Source of the DNA: Neoarius graeffei
Taxonomy: Eukaryota > Chordata > Actinopteri > Siluriformes > Ariidae
Reading direction: 5' to 3'
Assembly (NCBI RefSeq): GCF_027579695.1
Contig: NC_083577.1
Location: forward strand, 56,140,283-56,204,282
Length of the DNA: 64,000 nucleotides
Position numbers and translations under genes: made by a program. Positions 22,944 to 34,540 of this stretch are shown here, piece after piece. Positions within the stretch are counted from its first letter, which is position 1; each line of letters starts with the position of its first letter. The notes below the pieces were generated by a model. It saw only the letters and a list, made by a program, of their open reading frames with translations. It made no database searches and was not told the DNA's origin.

Positions 22944-24718
22944 GAAGGACTGTAAGGAGGGAAAACAGCAAAATGCATTGAATTACATTAATCTATATGC
23001 TATTGTACAATTTACAAAGCACAGCTTAGCACCTGGTACATGCTGTAATGCCACTTTAATGTGAACTTGACCAGGCTCATGTTTGTGTCATGAGGTATTT
23101 TGCTAAAAGTTCTTAAGAGAACTGTAATTACAAATATGTGTACATTTTCTGTTGGTAAGAGAATATATTTAATTTAATCGTTTTAAAATGGTTCCTTCCC
23201 TTTTCAAATGAGCTCATTGGAAAGCCTCGCTTTGATGTTTTCAGATGCAGCACAGACTGAGTTAACAGGCTTTGAGAGCTTTCTTATTGAGGTGCATTGG
23301 TAGTGACCTGTTTAGACTGCAGATCTGCAGGCCTCTGGCCAGTTCATAGTCTCTGAAGTGAACCATGCAGTTGAATAGAGACATGTCCAACCACAACTAC
23401 CTTGGCCTATGACTACTGAGCCTATTGAACTACTCACCCCATCAGAAGACCTCCTCTCCTTTCATTATGGAAATAATAGCCAGTCTTGACACCATTTTGT
23501 AGGTCAGCCAGCAGTGTCTTTGTGTGCATGCTAAATAACCACGAGAACCACCTTCAATTGAGAGCATGAGTGAATGACAAAATGCCTGCCTTCTTGAAGC
23601 TGGAATGGCAGCAGCCAGTATACTCAGGTGTCCCTGTTTTCCTTGATTTTGTATACAAGCAAAATATATTGGAATATTGCAATATTTGGCTCATAGAACT
23701 GTGGAGCGTAGGCTGAAAGCTTCTTTTCATGGCTGAAGTGCCACAAGTCTGATATACAGTACAATGGCAGTACAATGTTTTTATGATTCTATTGTCTGAT
23801 ACTAGCAGGGAAGGAAATCAATGAAGGAGTCAGAACAATAGTGGCAGTTTAAGCGGGCTGCTGAAATGTGCTAAGAAACACATAAAAGAACCTATGAGCT
23901 CCTCTGAAACAATCTTTACTTAGAGCTTGGATTTGCATCTGTAATAGAGTTCAGCCTCCTGTTTGTGAAAAGCTTTATTTGGGTCTGACCTTGTGGCACA
24001 GCTCCTCATTGACACTCTGCATCCTGCTTTGGCCCCATCTTGCAACAGCCCAATGTGCTATCATGGGAAACTTCACAGGTTAAAAAGGGCTTTTGGGAGC
24101 TGGGCACTGGATATGAAAAGCTCAAGGTGGCAGCACTTGTGTGTAGTAGGGGAAATTACTTGGACCTACACTTGGAACACACTGGTGTTAATGACTGCTA
24201 ACAAGGCTCAAACAAATCTGATATAGCATACAGGCTGTTGAAGATAACTGGAAATGAGCTAGCTTCTAGATCGAAAGCCCCTGTCTTCCCAGCATAATTT
24301 GCTGTGTTGTCTTCTAAAAACACTCAATAGGACTGGGTGGTATTATGGGTGAAATACTATCCAATTAGTTAGTTCAGAAATTTTGTTTTGATTCATTGTG
24401 AGCTAAGAATAAGTTATGCCTTTCCCATATCATGGGTTTCGTAGTATGGAAATTGGTCACATATACACTTGTTGAATAGTCCCGACCTTCTGTATGGCTC
24501 TCATAACTATGTTCCATTTCTCTCTCATGAGGGCATGCTCCAACCCTGTGTTCAAATTTTGTTGGAAAACTAAAAAAAAAAAACCCAAGAAAAAAAGCCC
24601 CCGCTCTTAATAGGGTGGTTAATATTTATTACTCTGTCTGGATATAACACACAATGGAAGGATCATTTACACTGGAAACAATTCTTCTTTATGACTTTAT
24701 CTCCTTTAAACCTATAGC

Positions 24719-24722
<4 letters not shown>
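22944..24722. other. No gene seen
   Basis: Unique sequence. No recognised domains or repeats. Confidence 0.55.

Positions 24723-24769
<47 letters not shown>
24723..24769. repeat. (TA)n microsatellite
   Basis: A pure TA run directly before a SINE. A second TA run follows the SINE at 25131-25166, so the SINE probably landed inside one longer array. Confidence 0.95.
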
Positions 24770-24770
<1 letters not shown>

Positions 24771-24772
<2 letters not shown>

Positions 24773-25129
24773 CGGCACGGTGGTGTAGTGGTTAGCGCTG
24801 TTGCCTCACAGCAAGAAGGTCCTGGGTTCGGGGCCGGCAAGGGCCTTTCTGTGCGGAGTTTGCATGTTCTCCCTGTGTCCGCGTGGGTTTCCTCCGGGTG
24901 CTCCGGTTTCCCCCACAGTCCAAAGACATGCAGGTTAGGTTAACTGGTGACTCTAAATTGACCGTAGGTGTGAGTGTGAATGGTTGTCTGTGTCTCTGTG
25001 TCAGCCCTGTGATGACCTGGCGACTTGTCCAGGGTGTACCCCGCCTTTCGCCCGTAGTCAGCTGGGATAGGCTCCAGCTTGCCTGCGACCCTGTAGAAGG
25101 ATAAAGCGGCTAGAGATAATGAGATGAGA

Positions 25130-25130
<1 letters not shown>
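24771..25130 (+). mobile_element. tRNA-derived SINE, nearly full length
   Basis: It begins GGCGGCACGGTGGTGTAGTG, has the B box GGTTCGGGGCC and ends AGAGATAATGAGATGAGATG. It sits between TA runs, which hides its target duplication. Confidence 0.9.

Positions 25131-25200
<70 letters not shown>
25131..25200. repeat. (TA)n then (GA)n microsatellite
   Basis: A TA run to about 25166, then a GA run to 25200. Confidence 0.95.
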
Positions 25201-25203
<3 letters not shown>

Positions 25204-25840
25204 ATATCTGGTGGAATCAGAGATTCTACCAGTAAAAACGCAGATTGCAATCTCTACTGGTAGAATCTCCGATCTTACCAGTAGAGATTGCAATCGGAGT
25301 TTCTACTGGTAGAATCTCAAATTCTACCACAACCAATGAAATGGACAAGAAGTAGACCCACATCAACAGCGTGTATTCCAGATATCAACTGTGGAGGACC
25401 CAGACATCCCATCTTTAGCCAACCCATTTCAGGAGCCACTTTCTGTTGGCTAATTTGTTGTCTGAGATAGTATTCATGTAGGTCATTGATATGGATATAT
25501 TTATGTTGATCTTACAAGAGTAAAATCAACATAGTGTAATAATTTTTCATGAATAAAATGGATATCCCATTAATGTTTCATATATAAATTATGTGAATAA
25601 AATGGCTATTATGGTAAAACTAGCAAGAGTTATTTTAATTAGTTTTCTTTTCTCTGCACCAGGATAGAACATCTTTCCATTAGGATCTCGAATCACAATC
25701 TCTACTAATCTTTTGGATTAGAGTCTCTACCAGTAGAGACTCCAATTGCGATCTCTACTGGTAAGATTGGAGATTCTACCAGTACAGAGTTTGTACTGGT
25801 AGACTCTCCAATCGGAATCTCCACTAGTAGAATCTCATAC
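25204..25840. mobile_element. Fold-back element with long complex inverted arms
   Basis: Both arms (about 25204-25330 and 25690-25840) are built from variants of CTACTGGTAGAATCTC and its complement, and they are inverted relative to each other. The ~360-bp centre is unique and non-coding. Microsatellites border both sides, so no target duplication is visible. Confidence 0.7.
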
Positions 25841-25841
25841 A

Positions 25842-25868
25842 CATATATATATATATATATATATATAT
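25842..25868. repeat. (TA)n microsatellite
   Basis: TA run at the right edge of the fold-back element. Confidence 0.9.
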
Positions 25869-25869
25869 C

Positions 25870-27402
25870 CCCAAAGCTGCAGTAATTACAAGTGCACCAT
25901 AGAACAGCTGACTGCACCAAACATAGGCATTGAAGTCTGGACATTTGCCAGGGAACATTCAATTACGGAGAGTGAACTGAGCTGTGCTGTGTGTGCAAGA
26001 TAAATAACATAGAGCTCAGGCAGTAAATGAAACAATTAAACTAATCTATGGATTTAATTAAAGAAACACATCTGGGAATGTTGACCATGTAGACAATGAT
26101 TGTTAGTAATAGACAAGTGACTTAGAAATCGAAGTATCTAACACAATAACTTTTAAAAGCTTCCTCATAAAACAGACAAGTGGGATGTTCCCAAAGCCTG
26201 ATTGAGCTTACTTCCTCAAGAAAGTGCACTCCTAGTTAGGGTTTCTAATTTCTGTCATTAAGCATCAGACTCTTGCTCAATAGATTGTGATTTGTTAATA
26301 TAAATGCAAGTATGCAATAGTAATTCTTCAGTAACAGGTTTTTTCTTTTTTTTTTTCTTTTTTTTTGGGGGGGGGAGAGTGATTCAAAGTTTGAGTAATC
26401 CAATATCAAAGTACATAAAAATGAAAGAAAGTGTTTTATAACAGTGGTTTTGCTCGTTTGTTTTTTTTTTTATACATGTTATAGAGCTTATATAATCCTA
26501 GATAAGGAACGCAATATTCTAGCATGGTCTGATGATTTCCCTGCTCTAACACACTGACTAAAATGCTGTTGTATGCTAAAGTGCTTCTACAATCCACTCC
26601 AAACAGACTTCTGAAAGGCTGTTTCATGAGTTTTCAAAACAGTAGTAGTAGTAGTAGTAGTAGTAACAACTATTTGTCAGTATCAAGTTTGCACATTGGA
26701 ACATTTGCACATTTTTTTTTTTTTTAATTCTGGGCTACTAGCTATATGGCAAAAGTCACATCTTCTGCAAATTACAAATAACAAGCAAAAGAAACTTTCC
26801 AAACACACAACTGACAAAAAACGGGACAACTGCTCCCTAATAGTCCATAAGAAATAGCTCTATTGTATTACTTTGAGAGCAAAAAAAACCCCTTTAATTA
26901 TAACTGGTCTATAAACATATTAAGGCCTTACAAGCTACCTAATATTTAACGGAGCAATGCTGTAATTTAATGTCCTCAAAATACCAATTTTCACCCTCTT
27001 TCATGCATCACTACTGGCCAGATGGGTATCATGGTTGAATGTTTCTGTTTCAGACAGATCTGAACAATCACCCTGATTTCAACAGACACATTTCAAATGC
27101 GTGTTGGAAACTGTTTTATTGTTTTATTACACTTCTGTTGTTCCACTACACTGTTCAGTGGTAGCCACTGTTATTGACCTAGTTAATATTTTGAAGCTAC
27201 AAAATGTGTGCAGAATTACAATTAGAGTACAGTAAAAATAACTTATGAATTGATTTCAAAACAGCATCCAATGATAATGATGTTCTGCTTCCAACAGTGC
27301 ATAATTTTCCACATCTATATCTGAATGACAGCTATTTCAGAAATGGGGCGAGAGATTGACAGACTAAACTGATCCAGTCAACATCACACTAAGCTGTTGG
27401 CT
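25870..27402. other. No gene seen; simple-sequence tracts
   Basis: Contains a T-rich/poly-G tract (26339-26377) and an (AGT)n run (26641-26664). The rest is unique AT-rich sequence. Confidence 0.6.
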
Positions 27403-27765
27403 TCATCTCATCTCATTATCTCTAGCCGCTTTATCCTGTTCTACAGGGTCACAGGCAAGCCTATCCCAGCTGACTACAGGCGAAAGGCGGGGTACACCCT
27501 GGACAAGTCGCCAGGTCATCACAGGGCTGACACATAGACACAGACAACCATTCACACTCACATTCACACCTACGGTCAATTTAGAGTCACCAGTTAACCT
27601 AACCTGCATGTCTTTGGACTGTGGGGGAAACTGGAGCACCCGGAGGAAACCCACGTGGAGAACATGCAAACTCCGCACAGAAAGGCCCTCGTCAGCCACG
27701 GGGCTCGAACCCGGACCTTCTTGCTGTGAGGCGACAGCGCTAACCACTACACCACCGTGCCGCCC
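27403..27765 (-). mobile_element. tRNA-derived SINE, nearly full length
   Basis: Starts (plus strand) CATCTCATCTCATTATC, the complement of the SINE tail. It ends GTGCCGCCC, the complement of the head. Body landmarks are complete and in order. Confidence 0.92.
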
Positions 27766-27821
27766 TAATTTCATAATAGTCTTCTGAATTAAAATATGGA
27801 TGAAATATGGATCATTATAAT

Positions 27822-27823
<2 letters not shown>

Positions 27824-27867
<44 letters not shown>

Positions 27868-27868
27868 C
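27824..27868. repeat. (ATTG)n microsatellite
   Basis: About ten tandem units. Confidence 0.95.
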
Positions 27869-27955
27869 GATCAATCAATTAATAACAATTAAAACAAAGC
27901 AGTTTCCTGCTGAAAGTCTACACTTCAGGCACCAAATACTTAGCCAGCAGCAGCA

Positions 27956-28186
27956 ATGTCTGAGACAGTTATCAGGTATCATCTGTGCTTAACGGTTCAA
28001 AAGATATTATGCAAATTATGTGGGCCAAAACCCATCAAGATACCAGCACTTTACAGCTCAACACCAAAACTGTGGAAACATGTACAGGTGTGCCATTCGC
28101 TAGGCAAGAGCAAGACAGATTTTTTGACATTTTATGAAAGCTCACTTCATAAAAGGGCACTTCAGCCCAAGGCTGCCCCACGTTAA
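27956..28186 (+). pseudogene. Possible degenerate BED-type zinc finger
   Basis: The frame opens with ATG and contains [13 protein letters not shown]...[16 protein letters not shown]. This is a Cys-x2-Cys followed some 25 residues later by His-x4-His, spaced much like the BED finger at the N-terminus of hAT/ZBED transposases. The hallmark aromatic residues and the rest of a transposase are absent. The end runs into the SINE-associated CATC repeat. I treat it as a weak hint, not a gene. Confidence 0.25.
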
Positions 28187-28189
28187 CCA

Positions 28190-28239
28190 TTCCATCCATC
28201 CATCCATCCATCCATCCATCCATCCATCCATCCATCCAT
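28190..28239. repeat. (CCAT)n microsatellite
   Basis: Tandem CCAT at the tail side of the adjoining minus-strand SINE; it probably grew from the SINE tail. Confidence 0.95.
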
Positions 28240-28563
28240 TATCTGTAGCTGCTTCTCCTGTTCTACAGGGTCGCAGGCAAGCTGGAGCCTATCCCAGCTG
28301 ACTATGGGCGAGAGGCGGGTTATCGCAGGGCTGACACAGAGACAAACAACCATTCACACTTACATTCACACCTACGGTCAATTTAGAGCCACCAATTAGC
28401 CTAACTTGCATGTCTTTGGACTGTGGGGGAAACCGGAGCACCTGGAGGAAACCCACACAGACACGGAGAAAACATGCAAACTCCACACAGAAAGGCAGGC
28501 CACTGGGCTCAAATCCAGAACCTTCTTGCTGTGAGGTGACAGTGCTAACCACCATGCTGCCCT
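28240..28563 (-). mobile_element. tRNA-derived SINE, diverged
   Basis: Complement of the standard body, from TTATCTGTAGCTGCTTCTCC to ACCATGCTGCCC. The CACCCTGGACAAGTCGCCAGG portion is deleted. Confidence 0.88.
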
Positions 28564-28693
28564 GTTTAAACTGTTTAAAGAAGAAAAAATAAAACAGAAT
28601 GTGATGATTTGCAAATCAAATCATAGGAAAGCCTAATATTTCATTGAAAATAGATCACAGACAGCATATCGAAGAAACTGAGGAATTTTATTT

Positions 28694-29049
28694 ATCTCAT
28701 CTCATTATCTCTAGCCACTTTATCCTGTTCTACAGGGTCGCAGGCCAGCTGGAACCTATCCCAGCTGACTACGGGCGAAAGGCGGGGTACACCCTGGACA
28801 AGTCGCCAGGTCATCGCAGGACTGACACAAAGACACAGACAACCATTCACACCTACGGTCAATTTAGAGTCACCAGTTAACCTAACCTGCATGTCTTTGG
28901 GGGAAACCAGAGCACCCGGAGGAAACCCACGCGGACATGGGGAGAACATGCAAACTCCGCACAGAAAGGCCCTTGCCGGCCACGGGGCTCGAACCTGGAC
29001 CTTCTTGCTGTGAGGTGACAGCGCTAACCACTACACCACCGTGCCGCCC
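28694..29049 (-). mobile_element. tRNA-derived SINE inserted in the Tc1-like element
   Basis: Near full-length copy from TATCTCATCTCATTATC to GTGCCGCCC, with a small deletion around CTTTGGGGGAAACC (the GACTGTG piece is lost). Confidence 0.9.
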
Positions 29050-29050
29050 T

Positions 29051-29188
29051 AATTCAATATATGTTCCATATACTGTATTATTTCATAGTTTTGATGTCTT
29101 CAGCATTGTTCACCAATGCAGAAAATAGTCAGAATACAGAAAAAACTATGAATGAGTAGGTGTGTCCAAACTTTTGACTGGTACTGTA
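29051..29188 (-). mobile_element. Tc1-like terminal fragment
   Basis: It ends AGGTGTGTCCAAACTTTTGA, then CTGGTACTGTA, a typical terminus of a fish Tc1-like family. No second terminus is present. Confidence 0.55.
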
Positions 29189-29425
29189 CATGCTCATTTT
29201 GAATTTGATGTCAGAAACACATTTAAAAAAAGTTGGGACAGGGGAATGTTTACCATTGTGTTGCATCATCTCTTCTTTTAACAACACTCTATAAATGTTT
29301 GGGAAGTTTGCTGTAGTTTTGAAAGTGAAATATTGTGCCATTCTTGCCTGATATAGTGTTTCAGCTGCTAAACAGATTGGGGTTTCCTTTGTCGTATTTT
29401 GCACTTCATAATGCATCAAATGTTT

Positions 29426-29704
29426 TCAATGGTCTGGACTGCAGGCAGGCCAGTTTAGCACCCAGACTCTTTTACTACAAAGCCATGTAGTTGTAATACA
29501 TGCAGAATGCCATTTGGCATTGTCTTGCTGAAATAAGCAAGGCCTTCCCTGAAAAAGATTTCTTCTGCATGGCAGCATGTTACTCCAAAACCTGTATATA
29601 TCATTCAACATTAATGGTACATTATGCAAATTACCCTTGCTATGTACACTAATGCTCCCCATACCATCACAGATGCTGGCTTTTAAACTGTGTGCTGATA
29701 ACAA
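29426..29704 (-). pseudogene. Tc1-like transposase C-terminal fragment
   Basis: The minus frame has SICDGMGSISVHSKGNLHNV near its start. It then reads RPCLFQQDNAKWHSA and VLNWPACSPDH, the blocks around the second catalytic Asp (QQDNAK) and just before the final Glu of the DDE core. The Glu block is lost where the frame breaks. The N-terminal DNA-binding domain and first Asp are not present. This is a remnant inside the mosaic Tc1 copy. Confidence 0.7.
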
Positions 29705-29861
29705 TCTGGATGTTCCTTCTTCTCTTTTGCCCAGAGGATGCGGTTTCCATGATTTCCAAAAAAGAATTTAAAATTTTGACTTGTCAGACCTCAGGACAGT
29801 TTTCCACTTTTCAGTCCACCATAAATGAGCTCAGTCCCAGAAAATGTGGTGGTGTTTCTGG

Positions 29862-30051
29862 CAAGGGTGTAGGTTTGGTATTAACATTGGTGGGGACATA
29901 AACCCAGTGCCAACCCCCAGTGGCGCCAAATTCAGGTCAACATTAGAGGGTCACAATATTTTGCTCTGTTGTGTTCCACCAAAAGAGTATCCATCATCTC
30001 TCCAAAGTCCAGACTTTTAAAATTTGAAGTTCAGAACTGTAGTAATTCATA

Positions 30052-30106
<55 letters not shown>

Positions 30107-31328
30107 TGCAATTCATTTGATTAATGGCAAATCTTGCATATGATGATTAACTCATTCTACCAATTTGCACATGTGCTTTACAAGTGAATAACGCATTGAC
30201 TGTCGGGAGGGTGTATGTTCCTTTCCCTCATAAATGGAAATAAAACACATACGGAGCCTTAAACACTGCATTCCATGAGGCTGGCAGGGGGAGTCGGCTC
30301 TCTTCTGTGGGATCTTTAACTAGTTTTAGAATGCTAGTTTAAGCTGATATGTGATTAATCTAACGGTAAAACAGGACGAGGGCTCGAGAACTTTTTTGAC
30401 ACGTTGAAAGGTTATAATTTTACTTGGCAACAAAATGTATCTGAATTCTGATTGGTTGTTGTTCTATTATTGCCCTTTTGTTGTCTTCTTGAGCCCAGAG
30501 CGGAGAGAGGAGGGAGTGACAGGGTTCTGCTGAAGTGCAGATCGTCTTCTGATTGAGGAAAATTGTGTAAAATGTATTTCTTCAATTCAGAACATGCTTA
30601 ATTACTTCTGTAATGTTAAATGAAACGAATGACAGATAAGGAGACTGGATAATAAAGACGTATGAACTTTACTTTAGTTATAGTGCATTATATTGCATTA
30701 TACTTTCCTTTCCATTATACCTACACTTTTATACTACATTATCATTCAAGCCTATATCTAAACTACTGCTATATTCACAATATTCAGACTTTCAACCCAA
30801 GCCCATCCAGTCCTGCCCTTGCTCTTACATAAAAGAGCCAAACACATATGATTTAATAACGTCTTTGTGACCTTAATGAACACCAGTTGTTGTCAGTATC
30901 AAGTCGGATAGTTATTTACATGCCACACAAACTTAGAAAACAGTCATATTTGTATGTTGTCGTCGTTTTTACACACGGAATATGCACTGTTGTTAACTGA
31001 TTCATTTGACAAGCTAATCCAACGTTACATTCCTCAAGGACAGTTTGCTAGCTAGCAGCTGGTTAGTACATTGCAACCGCAATTGCTAATTGACATGGTA
31101 GCCATAACCTGCTTGCTGTTTTTGCGACCACGCCCCCAGAGCGAATATTCATGAGCGAATTTTGCCTGGTGTTTCGCCCAGTGGAAACCTACAGTAACCA
31201 TTTGTGTACCACGCATGGAGCATGTTTTTTTTCTTCTTCAATCAGAAATATTGGTAGGGACATATCAGCCATCGTTTGATATTGGTAGGGACACGTCCAT
31301 ACTATCCATACCCAATTCTACACCTATG
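29862..31328. mobile_element. hAT non-autonomous element, 8-bp target duplication
   Basis: The ends CAAGGGTGTAGGTTTGG and CCCAATTCTACACCTATG are related inverted repeats. GTTTCTGG is duplicated at 29854-29861 and 31329-31336. Removing the element rejoins the Tc1-like sequence at GTTTCTGG. The interior contains (AAT)n at about 30054-30106 and otherwise unique sequence. No transposase was found. Confidence 0.85.
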
Positions 31329-31420
31329 GTTTCTGGATATTGTTTATATATGGTTTTAACTTGCATTTGTGGATGCAGTGATGAACTGTGTTCACAGACA
31401 AAAGTTTTCAGAAGTGAGTA

Positions 31421-34400
31421 AAGGTAGCCATTTGCATTTTAAAACCTAATAAATTAAAAGATGATCGAAACGTTATACTTACAAAGTAAAAAAGAAAACA
31501 AATTCTGAGACCATGCTCCTGCTAAAGTATTTCTATATTGTTACTATACATCACTGTCCTCTGAGTTACATTTCTACTTAACCGCCACACTAATGGCTCC
31601 AGCAGGCACACAAGGAGTGCATTTGTGTGGGATATAGGGGACTACTTTGACACCTGTACTATGTAGCTCTGAGACACTCTGGGTCAGGTGAGCAATTTAC
31701 AGTATAGCATGTAAATGATTCCACAGCCTCTCCGGTGTGTCTGAGTGAGCACCAGGGCTTGAGGTAAGCAGGGTTCCTTACCATTAAGTGTCTGAGGGCA
31801 ACTGAGGCCCTCCACCTATTATTCTAAGGCATGACTTTGGCTACATTTTCTCATGGACCCAATGTCCAATGAATGAAAGAACAATTTGTGCTGTCTACAC
31901 TGTGCTGGACATGTGTTTCCTATTCACCAGGCCTATTTAGCCAGTCTAGATTAACATAAAAGTTTAGGTTGAACTCATCTCACATTTGGCTTCGGGCCTG
32001 AGGGAACAGGGTGTGAAGGAAAAGACTGCTTCTGGATGACCTAATTTATGATTATGTAAATCGTGTTTACGTGCATCAAAATGTGTTAGCCACTCATGTC
32101 TCTCTGCTAATTGCACACTGTTCCTTCCTTAACTGGAGGTTATGCTACAGCAGTAAGCCTCTGTAGGAGATTTGCCAACCTTCAGGCAAGTACATACACC
32201 TATGGTACATGTGCTAGACTGCAGTGTGTCGACCATGATGGTCCAGCTCCACACACAGGTGGCACTGGCTTGCTGCCACAGGATGTAATTGAAATGGTTC
32301 TGTGTCTCAAATGCAGTAGCTGTGTGGCCTTTTCTCCCTTTAGAGCACCTAGTTAGACAAATGCTCTCTTATCCTTCACCTCCATCAGGCCCAGCATTAA
32401 GTCTTTTCCACATGCTTTGGGTACTTCCCTGTTAAGTGGTATCAGCTGCAAAAAAACAACTTTGCCTTGGCTGAAGCTTAGGTTTTGAACTGATAGTTAT
32501 TGCAGAATTTATTAGTGATTATGATTTATAGCATTGTGTAGAAGTCTGTTATTGGAGAACTTAAAACAACAGTATGACATTTTAAAATAAAAACATGGTT
32601 GGAATCAAGTGGGGAAATCTGCTTTTTGAAGTATTTAAACACATTCTCAGAAGCACATTATTTTTTCAAACTCTTTGTTCTACAACGAACGTTATGAGTC
32701 CAAATTGTCACAAAGATTTTAATTTTTCATTTATACATTTTAGTTGTCCCTTTTAATGTTAATCACATAGCAATCTGAGCACACAGTGTATGATCATTTC
32801 TGGTCCAATACAAGTCTCACATATAGTTTTTGGGAAAATCTTTCTTTCAATTCTGTCATTTTCATTAATGGTAGCATCTGGCGAGGACGGGTTTGTGAGA
32901 GGAAAGTAAAGGTCTTGGACTGCTAGTGAGAGCAACTTCACACTCAGTCAGTGCCCCCTCCTGGATGGCCCGTGGCTGATGGGCATCAAGCCACTGGGTC
33001 CAGAACTTTGCCAAGACAAACAGAGACCCAGCTGCTTTAGTGTAAACATCACTAACTCAGACTGAAAGCAGCAAATGAAGTCATCCTGTCCTTTTATAAA
33101 AGAGCCTTTTATTCTTTTGTTATAATCTCACCTCCCTGTATATTGGTGCTTTTGTGCTGACATTAAATAGGTCTGAAATCAAATGACAAATTAGGACCTG
33201 AGAGGGTAAACAAGAAAAAAAAAAAAACACCACCAGTCCAAGTTTCCACTGCAATGCATTTGTATTTGTAGGGGACAACACAACTATTTGACATTAATCT
33301 CTTTCACCTTTGAAGTGTGCCATTCATTATTTTCCTTAGATTTTGGAAATTACCACCAGTGTCTACTGAGCTACTGTAGATAGAGCCATCTATTGTTTAA
33401 AATCCAGTGATTCATTGTTACCAAACTGCCACAAACTGTACTGATTGTTTGTTCAAATATAAGTTCACCTTCTTCTAGTTTTAGTCATTTATTTTTGCCT
33501 TATATTGGTGTTATTTAAATTCAGGGTCACTAGCTGTTTCAGGGTCACTAGTGCTTTTGCACTTTCACTCCTCATTAACCAAGTGATGACTTTTATGATA
33601 ATTACTGAATCTTCTGGGAACAGCAAGGAGCCTGGAATGAAATGGATCTAAAGTAGACAGAAGTAGCAATATGTAACGTGTAGTTTTGTGTATAAGCTTG
33701 GATTCACCACAGATACAACACTAGAGCAAGACTTTGCAAAAGTGTACATGTCCGTTTGGGTTATTAAAAGTGTGTAGTCTAATTGCAAACAGGTGAGTGT
33801 CATTCGTAATCAGGTGACTAAATGGAGAAAAGAGCTTGACTGGTGGCCATGTAATGAGGCTGTGGCCTGAGGATCATGGGAGTTGTAGTCTACAATTTCA
33901 GGAACTACAGAAACTGGTGTGACAGGAATTGGACTGGGCCAAGAGAAATAATGATATTCAACAAGGCAGGTACAGTCCTTCTCAATGATGGTTGGGAAAT
34001 GCTTGCCTTATTGCTAGTTTCTCTTTAAAATATGCCTGTGGCCAAAAACAATATGTTGAAAACACTTGGGCTTGCACAGATATTACATTTGTGCACCTTG
34101 TTTCCCTCCTTATCCTGGGTCTCAATTGTGACTGAAAGTGAAAATGTACACTCAAAAAAAAAAAGCTTTTATTAAATTTTTTTTAACCAAATACTGAGCT
34201 GAGAACGTTTGACTTTTTGGTTATTCTAACTCGTTCTGGGTTATTTTCTGAAACCCAGCTGCTGGGTTAGTGGTTGAAGACGGTGACACCCCCCTCTCCA
34301 CCAGATGTAACCATAATCTACCCAGTGGTTGGGCCAGTTTAACCTGATTGTCTCATTACTTGAGCTATGTAGCAATTAAAAAAAAAAGTCATTCTTCCAA

Positions 34401-34540
34401 CCATCCTCTGCAACAGTTTTCAATATGCACTGGAAAACAGGCTGATTTCACGGTAAAATAAAGGTTTGCATCTACTTTAACCTTTGTTTATCTCAAACAC
34501 AAATACATGCCCTTCATGAAATGATGGATATTGATAACTA
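31421..34540. other. No gene seen
   Basis: Mostly unique sequence. Around 34150-34350 a short region has repeated AACCCAGC/GGGTTA motifs resembling decayed MITE ends. Confidence 0.55.

Larger units (their letters stand above)
28564..31420 (-). mobile_element. Tc1/mariner-like element, mosaic and truncated
   Basis: Pieces at 28564-28693, about 29189-29861 and 31337-31420 read as one minus-strand Tc1-like element after removing a SINE, another Tc1 end scrap and a hAT copy. Features are GATGATTTGCAAATCAAATC near its 3' end, AAAAGTTGGGACAGGGG, and a transposase remnant at 29426-29704. The 5' part beyond about 31420 is missing. Confidence 0.7.
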
